Assembly (NCBI RefSeq): GCF_002109495.1
Contig: NZ_LVJN01000015.1
Coordinates: 186,001-250,000, forward strand
Origin: Magnetofaba australis IT-1
GTDB lineage: Bacteria; Pseudomonadota; Magnetococcia; Magnetococcales; Magnetococcaceae
Direction of reading: 5' to 3'
Length of the DNA stretch: 64,000 nucleotides
Shown: positions 54,365 through 62,800 of the stretch, in pieces
Layout of the letters: the number at the start of each line of letters is the position of its first letter
Numbering within the stretch: the first letter of the stretch is position 1
Made by a program: the position numbers and the translations under genes
The notes under the pieces: model-generated
The model's input: only the letters and a program-made list of their open reading frames with translations
Told to the model about the DNA's origin: nothing
Databases searched by the model: none

Positions 54365-55048
54365 ATGAGCGGGCGATTGCTTGCTGCGTGGTGGGGCGTT
54401 CTGATGAGTCTGTGGTTGGCGCTGGGGTCATCGGTGCTGGCGCAGGAGCCGCTTGCGGCCAAGCCCGCCAAAGCGACGGCTTTTTCTGCCCTGGTCGAGC
54501 GCGAAATGGCGACAGCTCAGGGCGAGAAACGCAAGCAGTTGGGGCGGCTCTATGTGGGACCGTTGGGGATTCGCACCGAAGCGTTTCGGGGTTCTGAAAA
54601 GGTGGTGGTGATCCATCGTCGCGATTTGCGTTCGGTGTGGATGCTGTTCCCGGCGCGCAAGGTCTATTGGAGTCAGCCGCTACAGGCGGATGCGTTTCCG
54701 CCGCTGCCGGATGATCCGCGCAGTCCGTGTCAGACTGACTTGGCTTTAAGTTGCCAGTTGGAGGGGACGCAGAGTTTGGATGGGCGCGAAACCGAACGTT
54801 GGCGGGTGAATCGGGTGGCGCAGCAGAAGGTGGAGCCGTTAGCCCAGCTCTGGGTGGATCGCGCGCTGGGCGTGGTGATCGCCGAACGTTACGCCGATGG
54901 CGCGCAGATGCGGATGCGGCGCATTGCTGAAGGGTTGCCGCCGCCCGCGTTATTCGAACTACCGTCCGGTTATACGCAAGAGGCTATGCCATCCAGTCGG
55001 TCCCAACAACCAGCGGGTTCTTCCCAAAAAACGGGCGTCAGACCATGA
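54365..55048 (+). CDS. Periplasmic DUF4412-like protein
   Basis: The 227-residue protein has a signal peptide (MSLWLALGSSVLAQ) and a globular body: FSALVEREMATAQGEKRKQL, GIRTEAFRGSEKVVVIHRRD, a PARKVYW stretch and CQTDLALSCQLEGTQSLDGR, then ETERWRV and a C-terminal RIAEGLPPPALFELPSGY. This resembles DUF4412/LolA-like proteins of unknown ligand. It is the only globular member of the secreted set and could bind lipid or help export its neighbours. The start is five bases after the preceding stop. Confidence 0.6.
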   Translation: MSGRLLAAWWGVLMSLWLALGSSVLAQEPLAAKPAKATAFSALVEREMATAQGEKRKQLGRLYVGPLGIRTEAFRGSEKVVVIHRRDLRSVWMLFPARKVYWSQPLQADAFPPLPDDPRSPCQTDLALSCQLEGTQSLDGRETERWRVNRVAQQKVEPLAQLWVDRALGVVIAERYADGAQMRMRRIAEGLPPPALFELPSGYTQEAMPSSRSQQPAGSSQKTGVRP

Positions 55049-56208
55049 GATTATTCGGGTCATCAATATTTTTTGGTTGCTCATGTTCCCGTTTTCACTT
55101 ATCAGGGTTTCATGATATTCGCGCGATTCATGGGGCTTGGCTGCGTCTGAACGGTCATGGCGCTACGCTGATGTTCGCTGTAGCTGTGGGTTTCGGCGCG
55201 GCGGTTCAAGAGAGTCACGGCGCTGGCATGGGCATGATGCCGGATATGGATCCGTCCAGTCAGGCGGAGCGATTCATGGATTACCCCGACCGTATGGCGC
55301 CCTCCGGTGATCGTTTTGGACGTCAGTTCGGTCGCTTCATGCGCAATTTCCAAGAGGGGTTCGACGGCGACGGCAATCCCCAGCGCAGCGCCTCGGGATA
55401 TACGCGTAACGCGCCCGCTTATGCGGATCGCTATAACGCGCCGCGTCGGGATGGGTATGGCGGTCAGGGCGGGTATGCCGAGCCCTATGGCGGTCAAGGC
55501 GGCTATTCCGGCGCCTATGGCGGCTATGAAAATCGTGGTTATGCGCCGCAATCCGGCCAATGGAGCCAGCAGGGCGGACGCAATGCGCCCATGGGACGCG
55601 ATTACGGCGCCGAGAGCTATGGCGCAGCGCGCGGCGGCTATGTCCCGGAGAGCGGCGGGCGTGGTGGTTACGCTCCCAACCAGCAGGGCTATGGCGCGCC
55701 AAATTATAGCGCGCAGCCAAATTATGATGGACGTTTTGGTTATGCTCCGGGCTATGATGACCGATACGGTGCTAACCCTGAACGCTGGAACGGCCAGGGC
55801 GATGGTTATGCGGCGCAGCGTCGACGCAACACGGTAGACCCCTGGTATTGGGATGCGCCCACCCAATGGGATCTGGCGCACCAAGGCGCCGACCCCTACT
55901 GGGGGCCGCGCGGTTGGGGCGACCCGGGATTTAGTTGGGGCAACGGCGATCGCTGGTTTGAGCCCAATCGCCGTGGCGGCGATCCGCTTGGCTGGCCCCG
56001 CTTCGGTTTCTCTCCGGCGTGGACGGATATTCCGCCGCTGGAGGGCGAACCGCGCGAAGGGCTGGACGGCTTTGGCCGCAATGAGGAGTCCTGGGGCCGT
56101 TGGCGGCGCGGGGAGCTCCCCTTCGGCGAATGGAACATGAACAGCTCGCCGTGGAACAATTGGGGCTGGCGTGAGCCTTGGCGACAGGATTGGCCCTGGA
56201 GCTGGTGA
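55045..56208 (+). CDS. Secreted Tyr/Gly/Arg-rich protein
   Basis: The 387-residue open frame overlaps the previous stop by four bases (ATGA). A hydrophobic stretch ATLMFAVAVGFGAAVQESHG (about 40-58) may be the real signal, so the true start may be internal and the first 40 residues artefactual. The body has a repetitive GGQGGYAEPYGGQGGYSGAY region, a QSGQWSQQGG stretch and a Trp-rich C-terminal part (WNNWGWREPWRQDWPWSW). It shows composition like sulfur-globule and coat proteins, but no known motif. Confidence 0.6.
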   Translation: MRLFGSSIFFGCSCSRFHLSGFHDIRAIHGAWLRLNGHGATLMFAVAVGFGAAVQESHGAGMGMMPDMDPSSQAERFMDYPDRMAPSGDRFGRQFGRFMRNFQEGFDGDGNPQRSASGYTRNAPAYADRYNAPRRDGYGGQGGYAEPYGGQGGYSGAYGGYENRGYAPQSGQWSQQGGRNAPMGRDYGAESYGAARGGYVPESGGRGGYAPNQQGYGAPNYSAQPNYDGRFGYAPGYDDRYGANPERWNGQGDGYAAQRRRNTVDPWYWDAPTQWDLAHQGADPYWGPRGWGDPGFSWGNGDRWFEPNRRGGDPLGWPRFGFSPAWTDIPPLEGEPREGLDGFGRNEESWGRWRRGELPFGEWNMNSSPWNNWGWREPWRQDWPWSW

Positions 56209-56304
56209 GTGCAGACTCTGGGAGATGAGCGCGCAAGCGCTGAGACTGCAGCCCGATTTGCGCGGCTGCAAGAGCATGACGGACAAGCAACAGGAGCTTT
56301 GAGC

Positions 56305-56682
56305 ATGAAGAAGCGCGGCAGTGCGTTGATTTTGGCGGCGGTGATGGGTTTGTCGGTGGCTGCGGCCTCTGCCGACGCCGAAGCGTGGTGGGGCGGTCCC
56401 TGGAACGGTCCCGGTTGGGGCGGTGGTCCCTGGAGCGGTCCCGGTTGGGGCAATGGCAACGGCTGGGGTGACGGCTGGGGCAACGGCAACGGCTGGGGCG
56501 ACCTCAAATTCAACGTCTACGCCGATGTCGATTGGCGCAGTTGGGCCAATGGCTGGGGCAACGGTCTGGGCAACAACGGCTGGTATCCCGGCGGTTGGGG
56601 CGGTCCCGGCTGGGGCGGCCCGGGTTGGGGCGGCCCCTGGGGCGGCGCGCCCTGGAATGGTTTTGGTCCGGGTGGGTGGTAA
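56305..56682 (+). CDS. Sulfur-globule-protein-like, Trp/Gly-rich secreted protein
   Basis: The 125-residue protein has a signal peptide (ALILAAVMGLSVAAASADA) and a body of WGGPWNGPGWGGGPW and GNGWGDGWGNGNGWGD repeats, with WYPGGWGGPGWGGPGWGG at the end. The pattern (short secreted protein, N-terminal AWW after cleavage, Gly/aromatic repeats) is that of sulfur globule proteins of phototrophic and chemotrophic sulfur oxidisers. GGAG about ten bases upstream. It lies next to a second such gene. Confidence 0.72.
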   Translation: MKKRGSALILAAVMGLSVAAASADAEAWWGGPWNGPGWGGGPWSGPGWGNGNGWGDGWGNGNGWGDLKFNVYADVDWRSWANGWGNGLGNNGWYPGGWGGPGWGGPGWGGPWGGAPWNGFGPGGW

Positions 56683-56685
56683 GTA

Positions 56686-56714
56686 TTGACAGAACGCCAT
56701 CCGTTCGTGTTAGG
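56686..56714 (+). promoter_or_regulatory. Candidate sigma-70 promoter of the last sulfur-globule-like gene
   Basis: A consensus -35 TTGACA (56686-56691) is followed after 16-18 bp by a weak -10 in GTGTTAGGTT. It would give the gene at 56769 its own transcript with an untranslated leader of about 50 bases. Confidence 0.45.
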
Positions 56715-56768
56715 TTGGTTTCATCTTCGCCTTTTCTTAAGGTAATCAACAAATTGGAGTTGCGTACT

Positions 56769-57137
56769 ATGAAAAGCTTGCGTGTTCTCGCGATTGCCGC
56801 CCTGCTGGGTGGCGTGGCCATGGTCACCTCTTCCGACGCCGACGCTTGGTGGGGTTGGGGTCCGGGTTCGGGTTGGGGCAACAACAACGGTTGGGGCAAC
56901 GGTGTTGGCAACGGCTCCGGTTCCGGCAACTTCGGCTTCAACATGTCCGGCTCCGGCTCCGGCTACGGCAACGGCTACAACGGCTACAACGGCTACAACG
57001 GCTACAACGGCTACGGCTACCCCGGTTACGGCTACGGCTATCCCGGCGCCTGGGGCGCTCCTTACGGCGCTCCCGCGCCCTACGGCTACCCCGTGGCCCC
57101 TGTGGCCCCGGCTGCTCCCGCCGCCCCCGCCAAATAA
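56769..57137 (+). CDS. Sulfur globule protein (Sgp-like)
   Basis: The 122-residue protein has a signal peptide (VLAIAALLGGVAMVTSSDADA), an N-terminal AWWGWGPGSGWG, then GNFGFNMSGSGSGYGNGY and many NGYNGYNGY and GYGYPGYGYGYP repeats, ending in a Pro/Ala-rich piece. The NMSGSGSG-(Y/G) core is the diagnostic part of SgpA/CV1-like proteins, which form the envelope around periplasmic sulfur globules. GGAG is about 12 bases from the ATG. It has its own likely promoter upstream and a strong terminator after. Confidence 0.8.
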   Translation: MKSLRVLAIAALLGGVAMVTSSDADAWWGWGPGSGWGNNNGWGNGVGNGSGSGNFGFNMSGSGSGYGNGYNGYNGYNGYNGYGYPGYGYGYPGAWGAPYGAPAPYGYPVAPVAPAAPAAPAK

Positions 57138-57199
57138 TCTGGCGAATCGGGCTGCGGCGGTCTGAACCCGGCTCCCCGGGCGCAGACCAGCCAATCCAA

Positions 57200-57230
57200 A
57201 AAGGGGGCTTCGGCCCCCTTTTTTTTCTGC
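57200..57230 (+). terminator. Intrinsic terminator after the sulfur-globule gene
   Basis: AAGGGGGC/GCCCCCTT with loop TTCG, followed by a run of T, at 57201-57226. Among the strongest in the window. It separates the secreted-protein run from the ParA gene. Confidence 0.92.
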
Positions 57231-57425
57231 GCTGCGGTCGCGTGCAGTCGCCGCCGCGCATTGCATTGCCCGGCAATATTTCGTACAAACAATAGATACT
57301 ATTTTTTGTATTGTTTTAACCATCCTAGCGGATGCCGCCTTGCCTGTTTTTCCGCTCCGGCGGGCGAAGTTTTCCACCCGTCCAGCGCGATGGACGCTGC
57401 TCAGACGAAGTGTGTAGATGATCAG

Positions 57426-58199
57426 ATGATCACCGTTATCGGAAATCTCAAAGGCGGCTGCGGCAAAAGCACCATCGCCTTCAATCTGGCGGTGTGGCTG
57501 GCCCGCGCCAAACGTCGCGTGGCGGCGTTCGATCTGGATCCTCAGGCCACCTTGAGCGATGTGGTGGAGGTGCGCCGCGAAGAGGGCGCCGAGCCGGACA
57601 TCACCGTCTATCGTCCCGATCGCGATCCGGGCAAGGTCTTCAAGGAGCACGCCGACGACGACATCCTGGTGGATGTGGGCGCCTCCAATCTGTGGGCCAT
57701 GCGTCAGGCCATCGCCCAGGCGCAGCGCATTGTGGTGCCGGTGCCGCCCAGTCAGGCCGACGTGTGGTCGACGCAACGCTTTTTGAATATCATCAACGAA
57801 ACCACGCTGCAGCGGGAGACCCCGCCGGAAGTGATGCTGTTCGTCAATCGCGCCGATACCCATCCGGCTCTGAAGGAGTCGGAGGAGACCGAAGAGGCGC
57901 TGAAAATGCTGCCTGGGGTGCGTGTGATTGAGGCGCGCATCGGTCAGCGCACCGCCTATCGCCGCAGTTTCAGCGAGGGCTTGGGGGTGTTTGAGATGGC
58001 CCCCGCCAGTAAAGCGGCCAAGGAGTTCGTGCAGTTGGCCAGCCTGCTCTACCCGGAGACCGCGCCGAAGAAGCGCGCGGCGCCCAAGAGGCAGAGCGCC
58101 AAGGCAGGGGGGAAATCCGCTCAAGCGGTCGCGAAAGGCGGACCGTCTGGGCAAGCAAAGACCAGCAAAAAGAAAAATCATAATAAAATTTTGGTCTGA
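57426..58199 (+). CDS. ParA/MinD-family ATPase
   Basis: The 257-residue protein begins MITVIGNLKGGCGKSTIAFN, a deviant Walker A with the signature lysine (KGGCGKS), then FDLDPQATLSD (switch I), DDDILVDVGAS (Walker B) and a C-terminal Lys/Ala-rich tail (about 215-257; PKKRAAPKRQSAKAGG), which may bind DNA. It is in the ParA/MipZ/McdA group that positions cargo on the nucleoid. There is no ParB or centromere visible. An earlier start (57390, MDAAQTK) cannot be excluded. The next gene, 34 bp downstream, encodes a membrane-anchored heptad protein, a likely partner. Confidence 0.82.
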   Translation: MITVIGNLKGGCGKSTIAFNLAVWLARAKRRVAAFDLDPQATLSDVVEVRREEGAEPDITVYRPDRDPGKVFKEHADDDILVDVGASNLWAMRQAIAQAQRIVVPVPPSQADVWSTQRFLNIINETTLQRETPPEVMLFVNRADTHPALKESEETEEALKMLPGVRVIEARIGQRTAYRRSFSEGLGVFEMAPASKAAKEFVQLASLLYPETAPKKRAAPKRQSAKAGGKSAQAVAKGGPSGQAKTSKKKNHNKILV

Positions 58200-58233
58200 T
58201 TTGGCGCGATGCGCCGCGTAAAAAGGATCCTCT

Positions 58234-58929
58234 ATGAGCGATCAAGGCAAGCAGACGGACCCCAACTCCACCGAAGCGCCCCAAACCGACGAGGACGCCG
58301 CCAAGGCGTCTGAATCCGGCGGTCGGCGCGGCATCCCTTCGGTCTTTCCCATTGGTCAGCACTCCGAGTGCGTCAACTGCTCGGCCACCGTGCTCGATCA
58401 GTTCGCCAAGAGCTTCGACAAGAGCGCGCGGCGGTGGGAGTTGATCGTCTATCCGTCGCTGTCGGCCTTTATCGTGCTGGCCATCTACGGCTTCTTCCTG
58501 ATTTTCAGTCTGACCCAGGACATGCGGCGTATGGCCACGGCCATAGACCCCAAGATGGGCATGAACATGGGCTCGCTGTCGGCTAACATCAAGAGCCTGT
58601 CGGACAACATGGAGCTGATGTCCACGCGCTTGGAGTACATCAGCGACAACATGGAGACCATGAGCGTGGACATGCAGTCCATCGCCGAGAACGTCGAGAG
58701 CATGTCCGAGAACGTGGGCGCCATGAATGGCAGCGTGCAGCAGATGAACACCACCATGGTGAGCATCTCCGGCAAGCTGGATACGCTGCCGGGCATCTCG
58801 CAGAACATGGCGGCGATGAATCAGGCCATGCATGTGATGACCGGGGCGATGTCGCGCATGCAGTATGATGTGGGCGGCGCGGCGCGGCCAATGAGCTTGA
58901 TGAACCGCTGGATGCCCTGGGGCAACTAA
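58234..58929 (+). CDS. Membrane-anchored heptad-repeat protein
   Basis: The 231-residue protein has a polar N-terminal part with two cysteines (SECVNC, near 45-50), one membrane segment near 75-93 (VYPSLSAFIVLAIYGFFLIF) and about 115 residues of heptads with Met, Ile, Leu or Val at a and d (SDNMELMSTRLEYISDNMET). It ends RPMSLMNRWMPWGN. The design parallels the Met-rich protein at 12262-12903. Adjacent to a ParA-type ATPase, it may be the membrane or cargo adaptor. AAAGGA precedes the ATG. The transcript ends in a long hairpin. Confidence 0.72.
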   Translation: MSDQGKQTDPNSTEAPQTDEDAAKASESGGRRGIPSVFPIGQHSECVNCSATVLDQFAKSFDKSARRWELIVYPSLSAFIVLAIYGFFLIFSLTQDMRRMATAIDPKMGMNMGSLSANIKSLSDNMELMSTRLEYISDNMETMSVDMQSIAENVESMSENVGAMNGSVQQMNTTMVSISGKLDTLPGISQNMAAMNQAMHVMTGAMSRMQYDVGGAARPMSLMNRWMPWGN

Positions 58930-58952
58930 CCCCGCTGGCGCATAGAGTTTGA

Positions 58953-58998
58953 AATAGCAAACGGGCCGGGAGAGTGATCTCCCGGCCCGTTTGCTATT
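58953..58998 (+). terminator. Strong terminator hairpin after the ParA operon
   Basis: A perfect stem of 21 bp, AATAGCAAACGGGCCGGGAG and one further A, pairs with TCTCCCGGCCCGTTTGCTAT and T around GTGA. The next element's edge ATTGTCAG begins inside its last bases. There is no T tract, but the stem is long. Confidence 0.8.
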
Positions 58999-59222
58999 GT
59001 CAGTTGAAATTAGAATCGGACGGTTTGGATATTGGTCATGAAAGATATCGAGGGCTCTGCCCTCGAGCTCCCAAGTTCAAAAGCCAAACCTTGGGGCTCC
59101 GCCCCAAACCCCGCTGGGGGCGCGGCCCCCAGACCCCGCCGCCGACCAGTCGGCGGCCAATAGTCAGCGCAAGCTCAATCTACGTCACGCAAACATTGGC
59201 TGTTCTGTGCAGTTTTGGTTTC
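58996..59222 (-). repeat. Modular hairpin element (HE-11)
   Basis: It starts ATTGTCAGTTGAAATTAG, as in the copy at 18.3 kb, continues with GGTTTGGATATTGGTCATGA, then CGAGGGC/GCCCTCG, TTGGGGC/GCCCCAA, TGGGGGC/GCCCCCA, CCGCCGAC/GTCGGCGG and ATAGTCAGCGCAAGC. It ends GTCACGCAAACATTGG then GTTTTGGTTTCGC. It is the cleanest copy with both edges. Confidence 0.88.
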
Positions 59223-59235
59223 GCAAGGGGATAGC

Positions 59236-59826
59236 TCAATTCGGGAATTGCGCCCCCTCTTTGACGCCGTGTTGGGTGGTGGCGTCATAGCGGTCGCTCA
59301 CTTGGTTGGTCTTGTCGATGAACGCCTTTGCCGTGGCGTTCACCTGTCGCTTGAGCTCAGCGCAATCGGATGCGGGGGGCAGCTCCAGCAGCTTTTTGTG
59401 CATCGCCTGGGTGGCGATGCGTCCCAGACGCACATGGTTGAGTTCATGGCGCATGAGCGCATCAAAAAAACGCCGCCACATCTGCTGCGTCTGTTCGCTT
59501 GCGGATTGCGCATTCACCCACTGCGGCATGGTGATAGTGGCGCGGTAGTCGATGTCGACGCGGGTGATGCGGCAGCGACCATCTTTGGCGCCGCCATCAT
59601 CCTTATAATGCCAATGGGCCTGCCATTTGGTGATGGCGTCGTTGTCGTCCCCGGTGACGGCGCGGCGCTTGGCGCTCAACGACTGTTGAATCTGCTCCGG
59701 GGTCACTCCTTGCACCGCATAGAAGTGGATCTGTTCGTCATAGGTCACCTCTGCCGCCGCCGCCATGGGACGCAGCCACATCGTTAGCAGCAACGCCAGC
59801 AGCGCGGGGTTTCGCTGTAACCGCAT
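59236..59826 (-). CDS. DUF922 secreted metalloprotease-like protein
   Basis: The 196-residue protein has a signal peptide (LALLLTMWLRPMAAAAE) and the DUF922 pattern: VTYDEQIHFYAVQGVTPEQI, WHYKDDGG, GRCRITRVDIDYRATITMP and HELNH near residue 128, a zinc HExxH site. DUF922 proteins are thought to be periplasmic zinc proteases; the substrate is unknown. GAGAG lies five bases before the ATG at 59826. It follows the RND pump genes in the same orientation after 43 bp and may belong to that transcript. Confidence 0.85.
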   Translation of the reverse strand: MRLQRNPALLALLLTMWLRPMAAAAEVTYDEQIHFYAVQGVTPEQIQQSLSAKRRAVTGDDNDAITKWQAHWHYKDDGGAKDGRCRITRVDIDYRATITMPQWVNAQSASEQTQQMWRRFFDALMRHELNHVRLGRIATQAMHKKLLELPPASDCAELKRQVNATAKAFIDKTNQVSDRYDATTQHGVKEGAQFPN

Positions 59827-59869
59827 GCTTCTCTCTCCCAAACAGCTCTGTTGATCGCCCGGAGGTTTC

Positions 59870-62800
59870 TCACGCCTCGTCAGCGGCGGGGTGGGCGCCG
59901 AGCAGGCGATCGCGCAGCCCCATCACCAGGGAGAATAGGGCCGGAACCAAAATCAGGGTAAATAGGGTGGCCAGCAGCAAGCCGCCCAGAATCACGCTGC
60001 CCATGCCGCGATAGAGTTCGGAACCGGCTCCGGGGAAGGCCACCAGCGGCAGCAGACCGAACACCGAGGTGAAGGTGGAGAGAAAGATCGGCCGCACGCG
60101 AATGCGCACCGACTCCACCACCGCCTGCTGGTGCTTCATCCCCTCATGATGGATGAAGTTGAGCGACTGGTGCACGATGAGAATAGCGTTGTTGACCACG
60201 ATGCCCACCAGCGCCACAAAGCCCAGCATGGTGAGCACATCCAGCGGTTGCTGCACAAACAGATTGAGGGTTTTCAGCCCCAGCAGGCCGCCGAACGCCG
60301 CCAGCGGCACGGTGATGATGATAACGAAGGGATAGAGGAACGATTCGAACAGCGCCGCCATGAGCAGGAAGGTGATGGCCAGCGCCAGCAGGAACTGGCC
60401 GCTCATGGCCTCCTTGGCCAGGGCCAACTGGTCGGCGCCTTCGCTCAGACGCAGGGTGACGCCGTCGGGCAACCCCTTGTCGATGGCGGGCTGCATCACC
60501 TGCTCGCGCACGATGTTGATGGCGCTCTCCATGGCCAGCTCATCGGGCGGTGAGATGCGCAGGGAGACGGTGCGTTCGCGCTCCACCCGGCGGATGGAGG
60601 TGGGGCCGGAATCCAACACCACGTCGGTGACCGCGCCCACCGGGATGATGTCGCCGCGCGGGGTGGCGATGGGCAGATTGCCCAGATCCTGGGTGCGCTG
60701 CGCCAACAGCGGATCGCCGCGCAGGGTCAGATCCACCGAGCGGCCATTGCGCACGAACTGATCCACCTGCACGCCATCGGCGTAGGCGTCCACCGCCTGC
60801 CCCACGTCCTGGGCGGAGAGGCTGTTTTCGGCGGCGCGCAGGCGGTTGGGGATCAGATGCAGCTCCGGGCTGCCCAGGGAGAGACCCGGCACCGGGCGCG
60901 CCTGCACATCGGGAATCGCCTGTTTGACCGCGCCGAACAGACCGGCGGCCACCGCCATGCTGGTCTCCAGATCGCGCCCGCTCACATCCAGCTCAATGGA
61001 GCGCCCGCGCCCGCTGCCGCGTTCAAACAGGCTCGACTGTTTGACCACGCCGAACAGCCCCGGCAGCTCCTGAATCGGCTTTTTGATCACCGGCAGCAGC
61101 TCCTTGACCCGCGCCGGATCCTCCGCCGCCCCGCCCATGAACACGCGGTCGCCGCGCGAACCGAAGAAGAAGTGCTTCATCGACGGTAGGCCGGTTTCGG
61201 GCTTGGCGAACCAGTAGGGGCGCATGTGCTCCTCCACCTTCTGCGCCAGACGGGTCATCTCGTCGATGTTGTAGCCCGGCGGCGGCACCAGCAGGCCGAA
61301 GATCAGGTTGCGGTTGCCCGAGGGCAGATATTCGGCAGGCGGCACGTTGACCAGTGTGAGCCAGGTGGGCGCGCCGATAAAGCCGATGATCACCGCCAGA
61401 CGCGCGCCGGTGTTGCGGTTGATGCGCGCCACCAGATTGGCGATGGCGTCGGCCATGGGACGGCGTTGCGGCGAGTCATCGGTTTCAATGCTCACTTGCC
61501 GACCCAGGCGCACCGCCAGGGTGGGGATCACCGTGGTGGAGACCACCAGGGAGAACAGCACCGCCGCGCACAGCGCCACGGCGATATCGCCAAACAGTTG
61601 CGCCGCCTGGATATCCAACCACGCCACCGGCAGGAACACCGCCACGGTGGTGGCGGTGGCGATGAAGATCGCCCCCCACACCTCGCTGACCCCCTTCACC
61701 GCCGCCTCAAAGCGCGCCAGACCGGCCTGACGCAGGCGCACGATGTTCTCCAGGGTGACGATGGCCGGGTCCACCACCATGCCCACGGCGAAGGCCAGAC
61801 CGGCCAGGGAGATGACGTTGATGGTGCGTCCGGCAGCGGCCATGATGAGGAACGCGCCGATCAGCGAAATGGGGATCGCCAACGCGATGATCACCGTGGC
61901 CGAGGCGCTGCGCAGAAACAGCAGCAGCACCGCCATGGCCAGCGCGCCGCCGATGAACAGGTTCTGCCGCACCAACGCCAGGGCGTCGTAGATGTAGTCG
62001 GTCTCGTCGTACTTGACCTCAATGCGCAGGTTGTTCTTGGCCAGCACCCCCGTATTGAGCCGCTCGACCATTTTGTGCACGTCGGCCATCACCTCCAGCA
62101 CATTGGCGCCCTGTTCGCGCACGCAGTTGATGGCCATGGCCGACCGCCCCATGCCGCGCACATGCACGGAAGGATCCTGCAGCGCCCAGTCGACGTCGGC
62201 CAAGTCGCCCAGAGTCACCGGGCCGCCGTCGCCGCTGGCCACCACCACCGCGCGCGCCTTCTCCGGCGTATCGATGCGCCCCAGGGTGCGCACGGTGTAG
62301 CTGCGTTTGCCCTCATCCACCTTGCCGGCGGAGATGTCGGCGCTCTCGCGGCGCAGCACACTGACCAGATCGTTCAAGGTGAGTTTGCGCGCCGCCAGTT
62401 GCGCCGGGTCCACGGTGATGCGCAGTTCGGTGTCGCGGCCGCCGTAGACGTTGACCGTGGCCACCCCGGGAATGCGCTCAAACAGCGGTTGAATGTGCTC
62501 CTCCACCAGCTCCAGATAGCCGTCCACCGAGCTGAGGTCATCGGGATCGGCGCGTTGCAGCAGCATCCAGGTGATGGGGCGGTCCTCGGAGTCGGCGGTG
62601 CGCAGGGTGGGGCGTTCAGCCTCGGTGGGGTAGTTCTTGACCCGCTGCAACTCGTTGGAGACCTGCACCAGGGCGGCGTCCATGTCCGTGCCCACGCGGA
62701 AGGTGAGCGCCAGGCGGGCGCGACCGTAGGAGGAGGTGGACTCCATATTCTCCAGACCGGAGAGCGCCTTGAGCGCCTCCTCCTGGGGGATGGTCAGTTC

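Noticed and set aside
55102-56700. A 532-codon minus-strand frame opposite the Gly/Tyr-rich genes
   Set aside because: Ala/Ile/Pro-rich shadow of the repetitive genes; no start site or domain.
52861-57137. Repeats in the Gly/Tyr-rich genes as a DNA repeat array
   Set aside because: The periodicity follows codons and protein repeats, not conserved non-coding DNA; the frames are intact with signal peptides.
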